Below, piece after piece: positions 23,845 through 32,773 of a stretch of 64,000 bases of DNA; position 1 is the first letter of the stretch, and every line of letters begins with the position of its first letter. The stretch is from CAWDNM01 sp964521195. GTDB taxonomy: Bacteria; Actinomycetota; Coriobacteriia; Anaerosomatales; JAAXUF01. Both the position numbers and the translations under genes were made by a program. The notes under the pieces were generated by a model. It saw nothing but the letters and a program-made list of their open reading frames with translations, was not told where the DNA came from and did no database searches. The DNA lies in NCBI GenBank assembly GCA_964521195.1, contig CAZFRE010000001.1:1-64000 (forward strand). The letters are read 5' to 3'.

Positions 23845-24519
23845 ATGATCGATCTGTGGACAACGCTCGTCCCGCTCATCGTCGCGGGCATCGTCGTGCC
23901 GGTGCAGCTCGTCATCACGCTCATGCTGGTGCGCACATCGTTGCGTGCAGCCGCGGCATGGGTTGCCGGGATGGCACTCACCAGGCTCGTCCAGGGCGTC
24001 GTGTTCGGGCTGGTGCTCACGCCGGGCAATGGGGACCCGGCGAGCGCCTCTGAGCTCGGCATCGTAGCCTCGAGCCTGCTGCTCGTACTCGCGGTGTTGC
24101 TGTACGTGACTGCACTTCGGCAGCTGCTGAAGGCCGAAGACGAGGATGCCCCACCCGCGAAATGGATGGAGCGCGTCGGATCGATGACGCCGCTGGTCGC
24201 GCTGGGTGCCGGCGCCGGCTACATGGCGGTCGCCGCGAAGTTCTGGGTGTTCACGCTCGGCGCGATAGCCGCGATCGCCGAGGCGGAACTGACCGCGTCC
24301 GCCGCGGCTCTCACCTTCGTGCTCTTCGTCGTGCTGTCGCAGGCGGGCAATCTGGCGATACTCACGATCGCCGGCGTGTTCCCGGTCCGCGCCGCCGGCG
24401 TGTTGGATGCCTTGACCGAGTGGCTGCGGCGCAACAACCGCGTCATCAAGATCGTGATCGGCGTGGTGTTCGGGACGTGGTTCCTGCTCAAAGCGCTCTC
24501 GGGGTTTGGGCTTCTCTGA
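23845..24519 (+). CDS. GAP/Sap-family (LysE-superfamily-like) membrane transporter
   Basis: 224 aa with six hydrophobic segments and a charged central loop (KAEDEDAPPAKWMERVGSMTP) before a second half with GAGAGYMAVAAKFWVF. This layout matches the actinobacterial GAP (Sap, sulfolipid-addressing) branch of LysE-like exporters, which move glycolipids or small molecules. GAAGGAGG precedes ATG 23845. Its 3' end faces the cardiolipin synthase gene 22 bp away. Confidence 0.68.
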   Translation: MIDLWTTLVPLIVAGIVVPVQLVITLMLVRTSLRAAAAWVAGMALTRLVQGVVFGLVLTPGNGDPASASELGIVASSLLLVLAVLLYVTALRQLLKAEDEDAPPAKWMERVGSMTPLVALGAGAGYMAVAAKFWVFTLGAIAAIAEAELTASAAALTFVLFVVLSQAGNLAILTIAGVFPVRAAGVLDALTEWLRRNNRVIKIVIGVVFGTWFLLKALSGFGLL

Positions 24520-24540
24520 CCGCTGATCTGTCGCGCCAGG

Positions 24541-25977
24541 CTACAGCAGGTTCGAGAGCAGCCGCGCCGCGGAGTTCCTGAAGCGGCGACCGCGGCTCCA
24601 GCCGCGCACCTCTTCGAGCGTGAGTTCGCGGCACTCGCGCAGGTCCTCGTCGAAGTGACGGTCTTGCTCGCGCGTCACCGCCTCGTCGTACACCCACACC
24701 ATGAGTTCCTTGTTGAGGCGCAGGCTGCGGATGTCGAGGTTGAGTGTTCCGATCGAGCAGACCTGCCCGTCGACCGAGAGCGTCTTGGCGTGGAAGAATC
24801 CCTTCTCCCACAGCCAGATGCGCCCTCCGGCAGCGAGAAACGGCTCGAAGTACGACTCGGCGGCCCACCACGGGATCTTCTTGTCCGGCCATGCGGTCGT
24901 CATCAGGTCGACCTTCACGCCACCGGCCGCAGCGTTGACCAGCACATCGAGTGTGCTGGGGTCGGGGACGAAGTACGGCGACTGCAGCCGCACGGATTCC
25001 CGAGCGCCCGAGACCGCCAGCTGGAACGCCCTCGTTGCGGAGTTCCACCGGTCGTCGTAGCCCTGATGCACCGTCTGGACCATGATCTCGCCGGCCGCGA
25101 GTTCCGTGTAGGGGTAGTACGTGGGATCGAACAGGTTCTCTCGGTAGACCTCGTACCAGCGCATATCGAACAGCTTCTCGAGGTCGGCGACGCCGGGGCC
25201 GGTGATCCTGATGCCGGTGTCGCGCCAGGCGGGGTACTTCTTGCCGCCGTCGATGTACTCCTGACCGACGTTGAAGCCTCCGCTGTGTCCGATCTCCGAG
25301 TCGACCACGGTGATCTTTCGATGGTTGCGGTAGTTCAGCCGGGCGAGGCCGGTGAGGTCCAGGCCGACGATCGCGCCCGCGTCGCGCAGCGCATCGAGCT
25401 CGTCCTTGGGATACGCGAGACAGCCGAGGTAGTCGTTGAGGATGCGGACTTCGACGCCCGCCGCCACCCGGTCCGTCAGCACTTCGGTGATACGGGCGGT
25501 GAGTTCGTCCTTCTCCCAGATGAAGTAGTTCATGTGGATGAACCGCTTGGCCGAGGCGAGGTCGGCGATCAGGGCGTCGAAGTATTCGGCGCCCGACTCA
25601 TACAGGTCGCAGGTCCGGACCGGCAGGGGAGGCGCGCCGGCCTTGGTCTCGATCAACGTCGCGAGACGCCTGACGTACTCCTCCTGACCCGGCCGATCGA
25701 CGAGCTCTATCGACTGGGCGCGATACGGTGCGTAGACGTTCGGCATGAACTCGCCGAGCAACGCCTGGAGCTGCACGGTCACGGGCGCCTTCTGGACGAT
25801 CGCCGGCCAGTTCCTGCCGAAGAAGAAGTAGATGAGGAGCCCGACGTAGGGCACTGCGAACAGGACGAGGAGCCAGGCCAGCGAGGCGGTGGACTCCCGG
25901 TCCTCGCTGATGATCAGGATCGAGACGCCCACCCAGTAGACGAGAATCGCCGCGTCCAGCACAAGCCACAGGTTCAA
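24541..25977 (-). CDS. cls: Cardiolipin synthase (phospholipase D superfamily)
   Basis: About 478 aa. Two N-terminal helices (about 1-55) are followed by two PLD domains with HKD motifs: HRKITVVDSEIGHSGG in the first and HAKTLSVDGQVCSIGTLN in the second. This matches bacterial Cls, which joins two phosphatidylglycerols to form cardiolipin and glycerol. TTG 25977 is preferred because GGAGGT lies six bases before it; ATG 26007 is also in frame. It is 44 bp downstream of the PASTA protein on the same strand. Confidence 0.9.
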   Translation of the reverse strand: MNLWLVLDAAILVYWVGVSILIISEDRESTASLAWLLVLFAVPYVGLLIYFFFGRNWPAIVQKAPVTVQLQALLGEFMPNVYAPYRAQSIELVDRPGQEEYVRRLATLIETKAGAPPLPVRTCDLYESGAEYFDALIADLASAKRFIHMNYFIWEKDELTARITEVLTDRVAAGVEVRILNDYLGCLAYPKDELDALRDAGAIVGLDLTGLARLNYRNHRKITVVDSEIGHSGGFNVGQEYIDGGKKYPAWRDTGIRITGPGVADLEKLFDMRWYEVYRENLFDPTYYPYTELAAGEIMVQTVHQGYDDRWNSATRAFQLAVSGARESVRLQSPYFVPDPSTLDVLVNAAAGGVKVDLMTTAWPDKKIPWWAAESYFEPFLAAGGRIWLWEKGFFHAKTLSVDGQVCSIGTLNLDIRSLRLNKELMVWVYDEAVTREQDRHFDEDLRECRELTLEEVRGWSRGRRFRNSAARLLSNLL

Positions 25978-26020
25978 CAGTGGACCTCCAGTGTCAGGTT
26001 GTGGCACCCAGGTGCCGGCA

Positions 26021-27169
26021 TCACGGCGTATCCGTCAGTTCGTCGGCGGGCGTGTCGGTCGGTTCGTCCGTCGGAGCGTCTGACGGCTCGTCCGGCGCCG
26101 CGCCCTCAGAAACAAGCAGCATGACAGCATAGCCCTTGTAGACGATCTCCTCGGCGTCGGGGCTCTGCTCGAACACCGTGCCCTCCGGATGGTCCTCGTT
26201 GGGCGTGGGAATCAGCGTGGGGCGCAAGCCTGCATCGAGCATCTTCGCCATCGCGTCCTCGGCCGACATGCCGATGACCCGCGGGACGGAGGTCGTCTCG
26301 ACGTCCGGCTCCACCGGCGGTGGCTCGTCGCCGGGGGGCGGGTCGGGGTAGGTGGGCGGCGTCGCTGGCGGGACCGATGGCCTCCGGCCCGCCGAGACGT
26401 GTACGCCGATCCTGCTGCCCGGAGCGACCTTCACGCCCTCGCGGGGCTCCTGCGCGACGACCTCGCCTTTGGGCCGGTCGCTGTACATCTCGATCGCCTG
26501 CCCCCTCAGACCCGCCTCAGTCAGCGCCGACATCGCCGCCGCCCGCCTCAGGCCGACCACGTCGGGCACGGCGATGGCCGCTGGCTGCTCGGGGCCGATC
26601 GAGACGGCAAGCAGCACGGTCGAATCGGGTTCGACCCTCGCGCGCGGACCGGGCTCTTGCTCGATCACAGTCCCGACGGGCACAGCGGGGTCGTAGGTCA
26701 GCGTGAAGTACGCGCCGAGGCCCGCGTCGCGCAGGCGCTCCTGCGCCTCGTTCTGGGTCTGACCTACGACGTTGGGCACGCGCACCTGCTGTGCCGGGCG
26801 TTTGCCGAGCGAGACGAGGATGCCAACCGTCGCGCCGGGCTCGACCTTGTCGCCGGCCGCCGGGAGCTGGTCGATGACGGAGCCGGCGGCGACAAGCGGG
26901 TCGTACTCGGCCGTTTCGCTGGTGGCGAGTCCCGCAGCGTCAAGCGCGGCCGTCGCGTCGGCCTTCGTCAATCCTACGACGTCGGGCACCTCGGTCTTGC
27001 TCTCAGCGATCTGATCGGACTCTGGCACGTCCGGAACGGCGGACTTGTCCGCGGAGGTCGACCACCACGCGAGGGCGCCAACGAGCGTCACGACAAGCAC
27101 GGCCGCTGTCACCCAGGCCCATCGCGGAAGGGGGGTGCGGTTCTCGGGGGAGTTCGGCTCATCAGCCAT
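26021..27169 (-). CDS. Membrane protein with four PASTA domains
   Basis: 382 aa: a short cytoplasmic tail, one helix (about residues 17-36) and four extracytoplasmic PASTA repeats. Each repeat begins with VPDVVG, VPNVVG, VPDVVG or VPRVIGM and has the usual 'A...L..aGL' helix. The repeats span about 60-130, 130-200, 200-265 and 290-360. A Pro-rich linker precedes repeat four and a Pro/Thr/Asp tail ends the protein. PASTA domains bind muropeptide or beta-lactam-like ligands and normally sit on PknB kinases or PBPs; here no kinase or PBP domain is attached. It may act as a wall-sensing accessory or decoy. Confidence 0.87.
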   Translation of the reverse strand: MADEPNSPENRTPLPRWAWVTAAVLVVTLVGALAWWSTSADKSAVPDVPESDQIAESKTEVPDVVGLTKADATAALDAAGLATSETAEYDPLVAAGSVIDQLPAAGDKVEPGATVGILVSLGKRPAQQVRVPNVVGQTQNEAQERLRDAGLGAYFTLTYDPAVPVGTVIEQEPGPRARVEPDSTVLLAVSIGPEQPAAIAVPDVVGLRRAAAMSALTEAGLRGQAIEMYSDRPKGEVVAQEPREGVKVAPGSRIGVHVSAGRRPSVPPATPPTYPDPPPGDEPPPVEPDVETTSVPRVIGMSAEDAMAKMLDAGLRPTLIPTPNEDHPEGTVFEQSPDAEEIVYKGYAVMLLVSEGAAPDEPSDAPTDEPTDTPADELTDTP

Positions 27170-27449
27170 CAGGGTCTCCTGTTGCTCGTGGGTCGGCTTG
27201 CAGCTGCGACCGGTGGTTTGTTCCTGCCCGTTCGCCAGCGCGTTGCGACGCGGTCACGCGAGGTAGCGGGGGGTGCAGGGGCTTGAAGCGGCGGAAACAC
27301 GGGTCTCGTGCCGACGCCGAAGGTGCCTGCGGGTGTTGTTGGGTAAGCACTCAGCAACTGGGAAACGCAGTCAGCCTAGCGAGCTGCATGGAGTCGCGGC
27401 AGATGTCGGCACAGACACGGGCGAGCTGCCGCAAGAATGGAGCCAGACG

Positions 27450-28838
27450 ATGTCCGAGCACGCCACCCCCGACCGGGGGGAGCTTCCCTCTCGCGTCAAG
27501 ACCCTCATGCCTCAGCTCACATCGGAGCTTTCGGACCTGATCGCGATTCCCTCGGTTTCCGAGACGGGTTACCCGGAGTCGTCCCGCCCCGAGCTGCTGC
27601 GCGCGTGCGACATGATCTCGCGCCTGCTCCGAGAGGCCGGCTGTGACTCAGTCACGACGCTCGACCTGCCCGACACCGCCCCCGTCATCGTGGGCGAGAT
27701 ACCCGCGCCTGAAGGCATGCCGACGGTGCTGCTCTACAGCCACTACGACGTGGTTCCGGCAGGCGACGCGTCGCTGTGGGAGACGCCGCCGTTCGAGCCT
27801 ACGTTGCGAGATGGTGCACTTCACGGGCGAGGCGCCGGGGATACCAAGTCCAACATCATCGCCGTCATCGGCGCGTTGCGCGTGTGGGACGGCCGGCCGC
27901 CGGTCGGCCTCAAGTTCGTGTTCGAAGGCCTCGAGGAGGTCGGCAGCGGCGGCTTCGTCACCCACGCGCTCGAGCATCCCGAGTTCTTCCAGTCGGATGC
28001 AATGATCATCGCGGATATGGGCAGCGTGCGCCCGGGAGTACCTACGCTCACGGTGGCGCTGCGCGGTATGGCGAACGTGACCGTTGAAGCGCGCACGCTC
28101 GGCTCGGCGAAGCACAGCGGCCAGTACGGTGGTGCCGCCCCGGATGCGCTGCTCGCGCTGATCCGGGCTCTTTCGACGCTGCACGACGAGCGCGGCAACG
28201 TCGCCGTCGAGGGGCTGCGCAGGGACGAGTGGACCGGCGCGAACCCTTCCGAGGAGGAGTTCTGCGATCTCGCCGACGTCGTGGACGGCCAGCCGCTCGT
28301 CGGCACCGGCTCCCTGGGGTCGCGCGTCTGGTCCGGACCTGCGATCACCGTGATCGGCATGGACACGCCTTCTGTCGATGCGGCGCTCAACGCGGTCCAG
28401 CCCTACGCTCGGGCCAAGCTCAACGTGCGCGTGCACCCACAGCAGGACGCCCGCGAGGCGCAGGCTGCGGTGGCTCGGCACCTCGAGGAGGCGATGCCGT
28501 ACGGGATCAGCCTCTCGGTGGAGCTCGGGCCCACGGGCAACGGGTTTGCCGCCGATACCACGAGCCCGGTGTTCGCCGCCGCGTGCGCGGCCTGGACCGA
28601 GGCGTGGGGCGCCGAGACGATCACGGCCGGCGGCGGCGGTTCGATTCCCATCGTAAGCGCGCTGGCGCAGGCGTCTCCCCAGGCCGTCGTGATGCTCGGC
28701 GGAGCGACGGATGGCTTCGCCAACATCCACGGACCCAACGAGCGCGTACTGCTCGACGAGTTCGAGAAGACCACGGTCGCCGTCGCGGACTTCCTCGGGC
28801 GGTTCGCCGAACTGTCGTCTGAAGGGAGCACCCGGTGA
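27450..28838 (+). CDS. M20-family metallopeptidase / amidohydrolase
   Basis: 462 aa from ATG 27450 (GGAG upstream). M20 zinc enzymes cleave dipeptides or N-acyl amino acids. Catalytic landmarks are SHYDVVP (Zn His), GRGAGDTKS (bridging Asp), EGLEEVGS (general base and Zn Glu), a dimerisation domain, and a final His in ANIHGPNER. It is coupled to the AbgT-like transporter (GTGA). The AbgAB-AbgT precedent suggests p-aminobenzoyl-glutamate or another imported dipeptide-like compound; a single M20 subunit instead of AbgA plus AbgB leaves substrate open. Confidence 0.85.
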   Translation: MSEHATPDRGELPSRVKTLMPQLTSELSDLIAIPSVSETGYPESSRPELLRACDMISRLLREAGCDSVTTLDLPDTAPVIVGEIPAPEGMPTVLLYSHYDVVPAGDASLWETPPFEPTLRDGALHGRGAGDTKSNIIAVIGALRVWDGRPPVGLKFVFEGLEEVGSGGFVTHALEHPEFFQSDAMIIADMGSVRPGVPTLTVALRGMANVTVEARTLGSAKHSGQYGGAAPDALLALIRALSTLHDERGNVAVEGLRRDEWTGANPSEEEFCDLADVVDGQPLVGTGSLGSRVWSGPAITVIGMDTPSVDAALNAVQPYARAKLNVRVHPQQDAREAQAAVARHLEEAMPYGISLSVELGPTGNGFAADTTSPVFAAACAAWTEAWGAETITAGGGGSIPIVSALAQASPQAVVMLGGATDGFANIHGPNERVLLDEFEKTTVAVADFLGRFAELSSEGSTR

Positions 28839-30514
28839 GTGCCGAGAACGCTGCAGCAGCGCCCAATGAAGGGGCAGGCGGCTCGACCAAGGGCGGTCTG
28901 CTCGACGTCATCGAGCGCGTTGGCAATAAGGTCCCGCATCCGGCGATCCTCTTCATGGTGCTGTGCCTCGGCATGATCGTGCTGTCGCAGGTGTTCTACC
29001 TGCTCGGAGCGAGCGCCACATACGAGGTCGTGAAGCCGGCGCCGGCGCAGGTGGAGCAGGTCGACATCGCCGGCTCGACGCTGCCCGCCGAGCTCCTGCC
29101 CGCCGAGCAGGCCGATGCCGCTGACTACAAGGTCGTGACCGAGACGGTGGAAGCGCGGGGCCTGCTGACCGCCGACGGCATCCGCTTCCTGTTCACGTCG
29201 TTCGTGCGCAACTTCATGGGCTTCACGGCGATGGGCATCATCCTCATCGTCATGATCGGCGTCGGAATCGCCGAGCTATCGGGCTTGATCGCCTCGCTCA
29301 TACGCAAGCTGGTGGCGGTCTCCTCGGCGGCCACGCTCACGTTCATCATCGTGTTCCTCGGCATCATCTCGAGCATCGCGTCTGACGCAGGCTACCTGGT
29401 GCTGATCCCGCTCGGCGCCGCGGCGTTCATGAGTGTCAAGCGCCACCCGCTCGCAGGCATGGCGGCCGCGTTCGCCGGCGTGGCCGGCGGCTTTGGCGTG
29501 AACCTGCTCGTGACGCCGACCGACGCGATCCTCACCGAGATCACCAACGAGGCGATCCACCTGGTCAATCCTGCGATGTCCATCGACATCACGGCGAACC
29601 TGTACTTCGGGATCGGTTCGACAATCGTGCTCACCGTGGTACTCGCGCTCGTGACGACGCACGTCGTCGAGAAGCGGCTGGGCACCTACGATCCCTCGTT
29701 CGCACCCGCCGCCGATCAGGACGCCGGCACGTCCGACGCGTTCGCCGACATCACTCCGGAGCAGGACGCCAAGGGGCTGAAGTACTCGGGAATCGGGACG
29801 CTGATCGTGCTGGTCGTCGTCGGGCTGCTCACGTTTCCGCCGGGCGCCCCGCTGCGCGACACCGTGACTGGCGCGATCATCGGCACGTCCCCGTTCATGG
29901 ACAGCCTCATCGTCATCATCGCGCTCGTGTTCCTCGGCGCGGGGATGGGCTACGGGCGCGGGGCGGGCACCCTCAAGACGAGCGATGACCTCATCGGCGC
30001 GATACAGAAGTCGTGGGCGGGGCTGGCGGGGCTGCTGTTCCTGTTCCTGCTCATCGCCCAGTTCATCGCCTACTTCAACTACTCGAATCTCGCGCAGATC
30101 GCCGCTGTTCGCCTCGGCGACACCATCGAGAGCATGAACGTGGGGAGCCTCTGGCTGCTGTTGGGAGCCATCGGGATCACCGCGGTGGTCGGCGTCATCA
30201 TGCCGCAGGCGATCGCGAAGTGGGCGCTGCTCGCCCCGATCTTCGTCCCGCTGTTCCTGCGGCTCGACATCGCGCCCGCCGTGGTGCTCGCCGCCTACCG
30301 CGTGGGCGACTCGCCGATGAACATCGTCACCCCGATCATGGCGTACTTCCCGCTCATCGTGGTGTTCGCGGCCCGCTACGACAAACGTTCCGGGATCGGC
30401 ACGATCATCGCGCTCATGCTGCCGTACTTCATCGCGCTGACGATCGCCTGGACGCTGTTCTTCGCCGCGTGGTACCTGCTCGGTATCCCGTGGGGCCCGG
30501 GGGCGCCGATGTAG
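28835..30514 (+). CDS. AbgT-family transporter
   Basis: 559 aa with about eleven hydrophobic segments. AbgT-family landmarks include the N-terminal VIERVGNKVPHPAILFMVLC, the intramembrane SDAGYLVLIPLGAAAF and GVNLLVTPTDAILTEITNEA regions, and the C-terminal YRVGDSPMNIVTPIMAYFPL. The family imports p-aminobenzoyl-glutamate, and some members export sulfonamides. GTG 28835 overlaps the peptidase stop. With the M20 enzyme this forms an import-and-cleave unit, possibly recycling folate breakdown products. Confidence 0.88.
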   Translation: MSAENAAAAPNEGAGGSTKGGLLDVIERVGNKVPHPAILFMVLCLGMIVLSQVFYLLGASATYEVVKPAPAQVEQVDIAGSTLPAELLPAEQADAADYKVVTETVEARGLLTADGIRFLFTSFVRNFMGFTAMGIILIVMIGVGIAELSGLIASLIRKLVAVSSAATLTFIIVFLGIISSIASDAGYLVLIPLGAAAFMSVKRHPLAGMAAAFAGVAGGFGVNLLVTPTDAILTEITNEAIHLVNPAMSIDITANLYFGIGSTIVLTVVLALVTTHVVEKRLGTYDPSFAPAADQDAGTSDAFADITPEQDAKGLKYSGIGTLIVLVVVGLLTFPPGAPLRDTVTGAIIGTSPFMDSLIVIIALVFLGAGMGYGRGAGTLKTSDDLIGAIQKSWAGLAGLLFLFLLIAQFIAYFNYSNLAQIAAVRLGDTIESMNVGSLWLLLGAIGITAVVGVIMPQAIAKWALLAPIFVPLFLRLDIAPAVVLAAYRVGDSPMNIVTPIMAYFPLIVVFAARYDKRSGIGTIIALMLPYFIALTIAWTLFFAAWYLLGIPWGPGAPM

Positions 30515-30551
30515 CGTTGCGCATCAGCGTCGGGACCGCCGATCCGCTCGG

Positions 30552-31331
30552 CTACTGCGCGTTGTCGGCGAACCGCAGCTGTGCGATGGTCGCGGCGATT
30601 CCGGCCACGAACGTCACCGCGAGTACGACATAACTCGCCGCAGGCAGCGTCTGCGGCGAGCCCACCATGCCGATCATGAGCGGCACGATCGACCACGGGA
30701 AGTACTCGGCCCAGCCCGTCTTCCCGAACAGGTTCCCCAGCGCCATCATGGCGATCGCGAACGCGATCGGTGCCGAGCTGCCACGCGCCCACACGGTGAT
30801 CCAGGCCACGACCGGGGCGAGCAGGAACGAAATCGCGGATGCGAGCAGCGCATTGCCGATCCCGCCCACCGCCAGGCCCGCAGAGAACCCCGGCAGCCCG
30901 AGAGCGAAGCCGATGACGAGCGCTTCAGCGAGAACCGCGACCGTGAGCGCCGCCCACCACGCGGCGGCGACCAGTAGTTTCGCGACCACGAACCAGTGAC
31001 GCATGATGGGCGAGGCGAGCATGTTCTTCGCGGTAGCGTCGTCGTACTCGCGGCCGAACAGGTAGGCGACGATGAACGCCAGCAGTAGCATGCCGCCGAT
31101 GCCGACGATGAGCGTCAGCATCTCGAAGTAGGCAGGCCAGGTGGCTTCGAGTCCGGCGAGATTGGCCTTCGCCCCCAGCAGTCCAAGCTGCGCCGCGCGA
31201 CCCGGTTCGCGCACGATCCACATGAACAGCGCGATGCCGAGCGGCCCCAGAGACAGCCCTCCCAGGGTTGCCCACGTGACCTTGCAGCGGCGCAACTTCA
31301 TGAACTCGGTGGCAAGCACCTGCGTGAACAT
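30552..31331 (-). CDS. ABC-2-type transporter permease
   Basis: 259 aa with six helices and an N-terminal amphipathic start (TQVLATEFMKLRRCKVTW) typical of ABC-2 permeases of the NatB/BcrB-like group (DUF3533/ABC2_membrane_4 style). It is the last gene of a tetR-ATPase-permease operon; its ATG touches the ATPase stop. It should pair with the ATPase at 31331-32128 as a drug, peptide or ion exporter. Confidence 0.85.
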   Translation of the reverse strand: MFTQVLATEFMKLRRCKVTWATLGGLSLGPLGIALFMWIVREPGRAAQLGLLGAKANLAGLEATWPAYFEMLTLIVGIGGMLLLAFIVAYLFGREYDDATAKNMLASPIMRHWFVVAKLLVAAAWWAALTVAVLAEALVIGFALGLPGFSAGLAVGGIGNALLASAISFLLAPVVAWITVWARGSSAPIAFAIAMMALGNLFGKTGWAEYFPWSIVPLMIGMVGSPQTLPAASYVVLAVTFVAGIAATIAQLRFADNAQ

Positions 31332-32128
31332 CAGGCGTCGCCCCCGTTGGAGCCGTCGCCCGTTCGCGCGAGGAAGTAGCGCTCAAGGTCCATCGTGAGC
31401 AGCGCTTGTTCGCGCTCCTCGGCGGTGTAGGCGTCGGAGGCGAAGGCGCGGGCCTTGGCGGCGAGTTCATCGCGCGACGACTCCTCGATGAGCCGCCCGT
31501 CGTGCACGATGCCGATACGGTCGGCGAGGTGCGCGACCTCGGCGAGGATGTGGCTGCTCATGAAGACGGTCACGCCCTGCTCGCTCGCGAGCCGGCGCAA
31601 CAGGCTGCGGACCTCTACGATCCCGGCCGGGTCGAGGGCGTTGGCCGGCTCGTCGAGGATGAGCAGTTCGGGCGAGTGGAGCAGTGCGCGCGCGAGCGAG
31701 AGGCGCTGCTTGTTACCGAGCGACAGCTTGCCGCTCACGCGGTCTGCATAAGCCCCCAGGCCGAGGAGTTCGATCGTCTCGGCGATGGCGGTCTTTGGGG
31801 CGCCGGTGAGACGGCGGGCGATGTCGAGGTTCTCTCGGACGGTGAGGTTGGGGTAGGCGGACGCGGACTCCACCAGAAAGCCGATGCGCGCGAACACGTC
31901 CTGCTCGCCCGGCTCGATGCGCTTGCCGAGCACCGTGACGTCACCCGAACTCGGCCGGATGAGGCCCAGCAGCATGCGGATCGTCGTCGTCTTGCCGGCC
32001 CCGTTTCGTCCCAGGAACCCGTAGATCTCGCCTCGGCGGACATTGAGGTCGAGCGACTCGACGGCGGTCACGTCGCGGTAGCGCTTGGTGAGCGCGCGCG
32101 TGCTGATCGCCATGTCGCCGGTTGTCAT
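31331..32128 (-). CDS. ABC transporter ATP-binding protein (exporter type)
   Basis: 265 aa. Walker A is GRNGAGKTT, the Q-loop region is LVESASAYPNLTVREN, the ABC signature is LSLGNKQRLSLARALL, Walker B is LLILDEPANALDP and the H-loop is MSSHILAEV. The NKQR variant of the signature and the 'EPxNALDP' phrase are typical of BcrA/NatA-like exporters. ATG 32128 overlaps the TetR gene stop (ATGA). It energises the permease encoded next. Confidence 0.9.
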   Translation of the reverse strand: MTTGDMAISTRALTKRYRDVTAVESLDLNVRRGEIYGFLGRNGAGKTTTIRMLLGLIRPSSGDVTVLGKRIEPGEQDVFARIGFLVESASAYPNLTVRENLDIARRLTGAPKTAIAETIELLGLGAYADRVSGKLSLGNKQRLSLARALLHSPELLILDEPANALDPAGIVEVRSLLRRLASEQGVTVFMSSHILAEVAHLADRIGIVHDGRLIEESSRDELAAKARAFASDAYTAEEREQALLTMDLERYFLARTGDGSNGGDA

Positions 32129-32727
32129 GCGCAGGCCCCTGGGTAGCCGAGCGCGCGAAGTGCCAGCTGGGTCGCGGACTCGATCGCCGCCGGCATCCGG
32201 GCGGCGGGAGTGCCTGCGAGCTCGACGCTTTGCAGCCCGGCCATGACGAACCACGCGGCTGCGCGCGCGTCGGGCACGTCGAAGACGCCCTCTGCGACGC
32301 CCTGCGCGACGATCGACTCGACGAGCGGCAGTAGCGCGGGCACGAGGTGCTCGGCGAGGCGATCGTGCAGGGCGCGGTTCTCGGGGCGGTGGATGAAGTC
32401 GGCGAGTGCGAGCGCGGCGGCGTCCTCGTCGAAGCGGATCAGCACGTCGCGCAGGCCGAGGAACTTGTCGAGAGCGGTGGTGCCGGCCGCGCTGACGGCG
32501 GACTCGATCTCGGCGACCATCTGCGCGCCGATCCGGTCGACGACTGCGAGGACCACGTCATCCTTGGTGTCGAAGTACAGGTAGAAGGTGCCCTGCGCCA
32601 CGCCCGCAGCCTTCACGATGTCGGACACGGCCGTGTTCGCGACGCCGCGATCTGCGAAGCAGGCGGCAGCGGCCGAGGCGAGTTCGGCTCGGCGGGCGGC
32701 GGGATCTGTGCGTGGGCGAGGGGTCAT
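32125..32727 (-). CDS. TetR-family regulator of the ABC exporter operon
   Basis: 200 aa with an N-terminal TetR DNA-binding domain (residues about 12-60, VSDIVKAAGVAQGTFYLYFDTKDDV) and a helical ligand domain. First gene of a three-gene operon with the ATPase and permease, all with 1-4 bp overlaps. The perfect dyad 23 bp upstream (32750-32766) is its probable operator, implying autorepression of the whole exporter operon. Confidence 0.9.
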   Translation of the reverse strand: MTPRPRTDPAARRAELASAAAACFADRGVANTAVSDIVKAAGVAQGTFYLYFDTKDDVVLAVVDRIGAQMVAEIESAVSAAGTTALDKFLGLRDVLIRFDEDAAALALADFIHRPENRALHDRLAEHLVPALLPLVESIVAQGVAEGVFDVPDARAAAWFVMAGLQSVELAGTPAARMPAAIESATQLALRALGYPGACA

Positions 32728-32749
32728 GGGGGCAGTGTAGCACGAATAC

Positions 32750-32766
32750 TGACTGACAGTCAGTCA
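32750..32766 (-). promoter_or_regulatory. Operator dyad for the TetR-ABC operon
   Basis: TGACTGAC-A-GTCAGTCA is a perfect 8+1+8 inverted repeat, 23 bp before the TetR start and 8 bp from the end of the neighbouring phosphatase gene. The repeated TGAC units make register shifts possible. A TACACT (minus strand, about 32742-32737) downstream of it could serve as the -10 box. Confidence 0.7.
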
Positions 32767-32773
32767 TATAACT

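Noticed and set aside
27170..27449. Possible structured leader or riboswitch between the PASTA gene and the M20 peptidase
   Set aside because: Short stems exist (for example GTTG/CAAC near 27336-27358), and some phrases recall c-di-AMP or cobalamin aptamers. The conserved cores of those classes are not present in order, so I see only a divergent promoter region.
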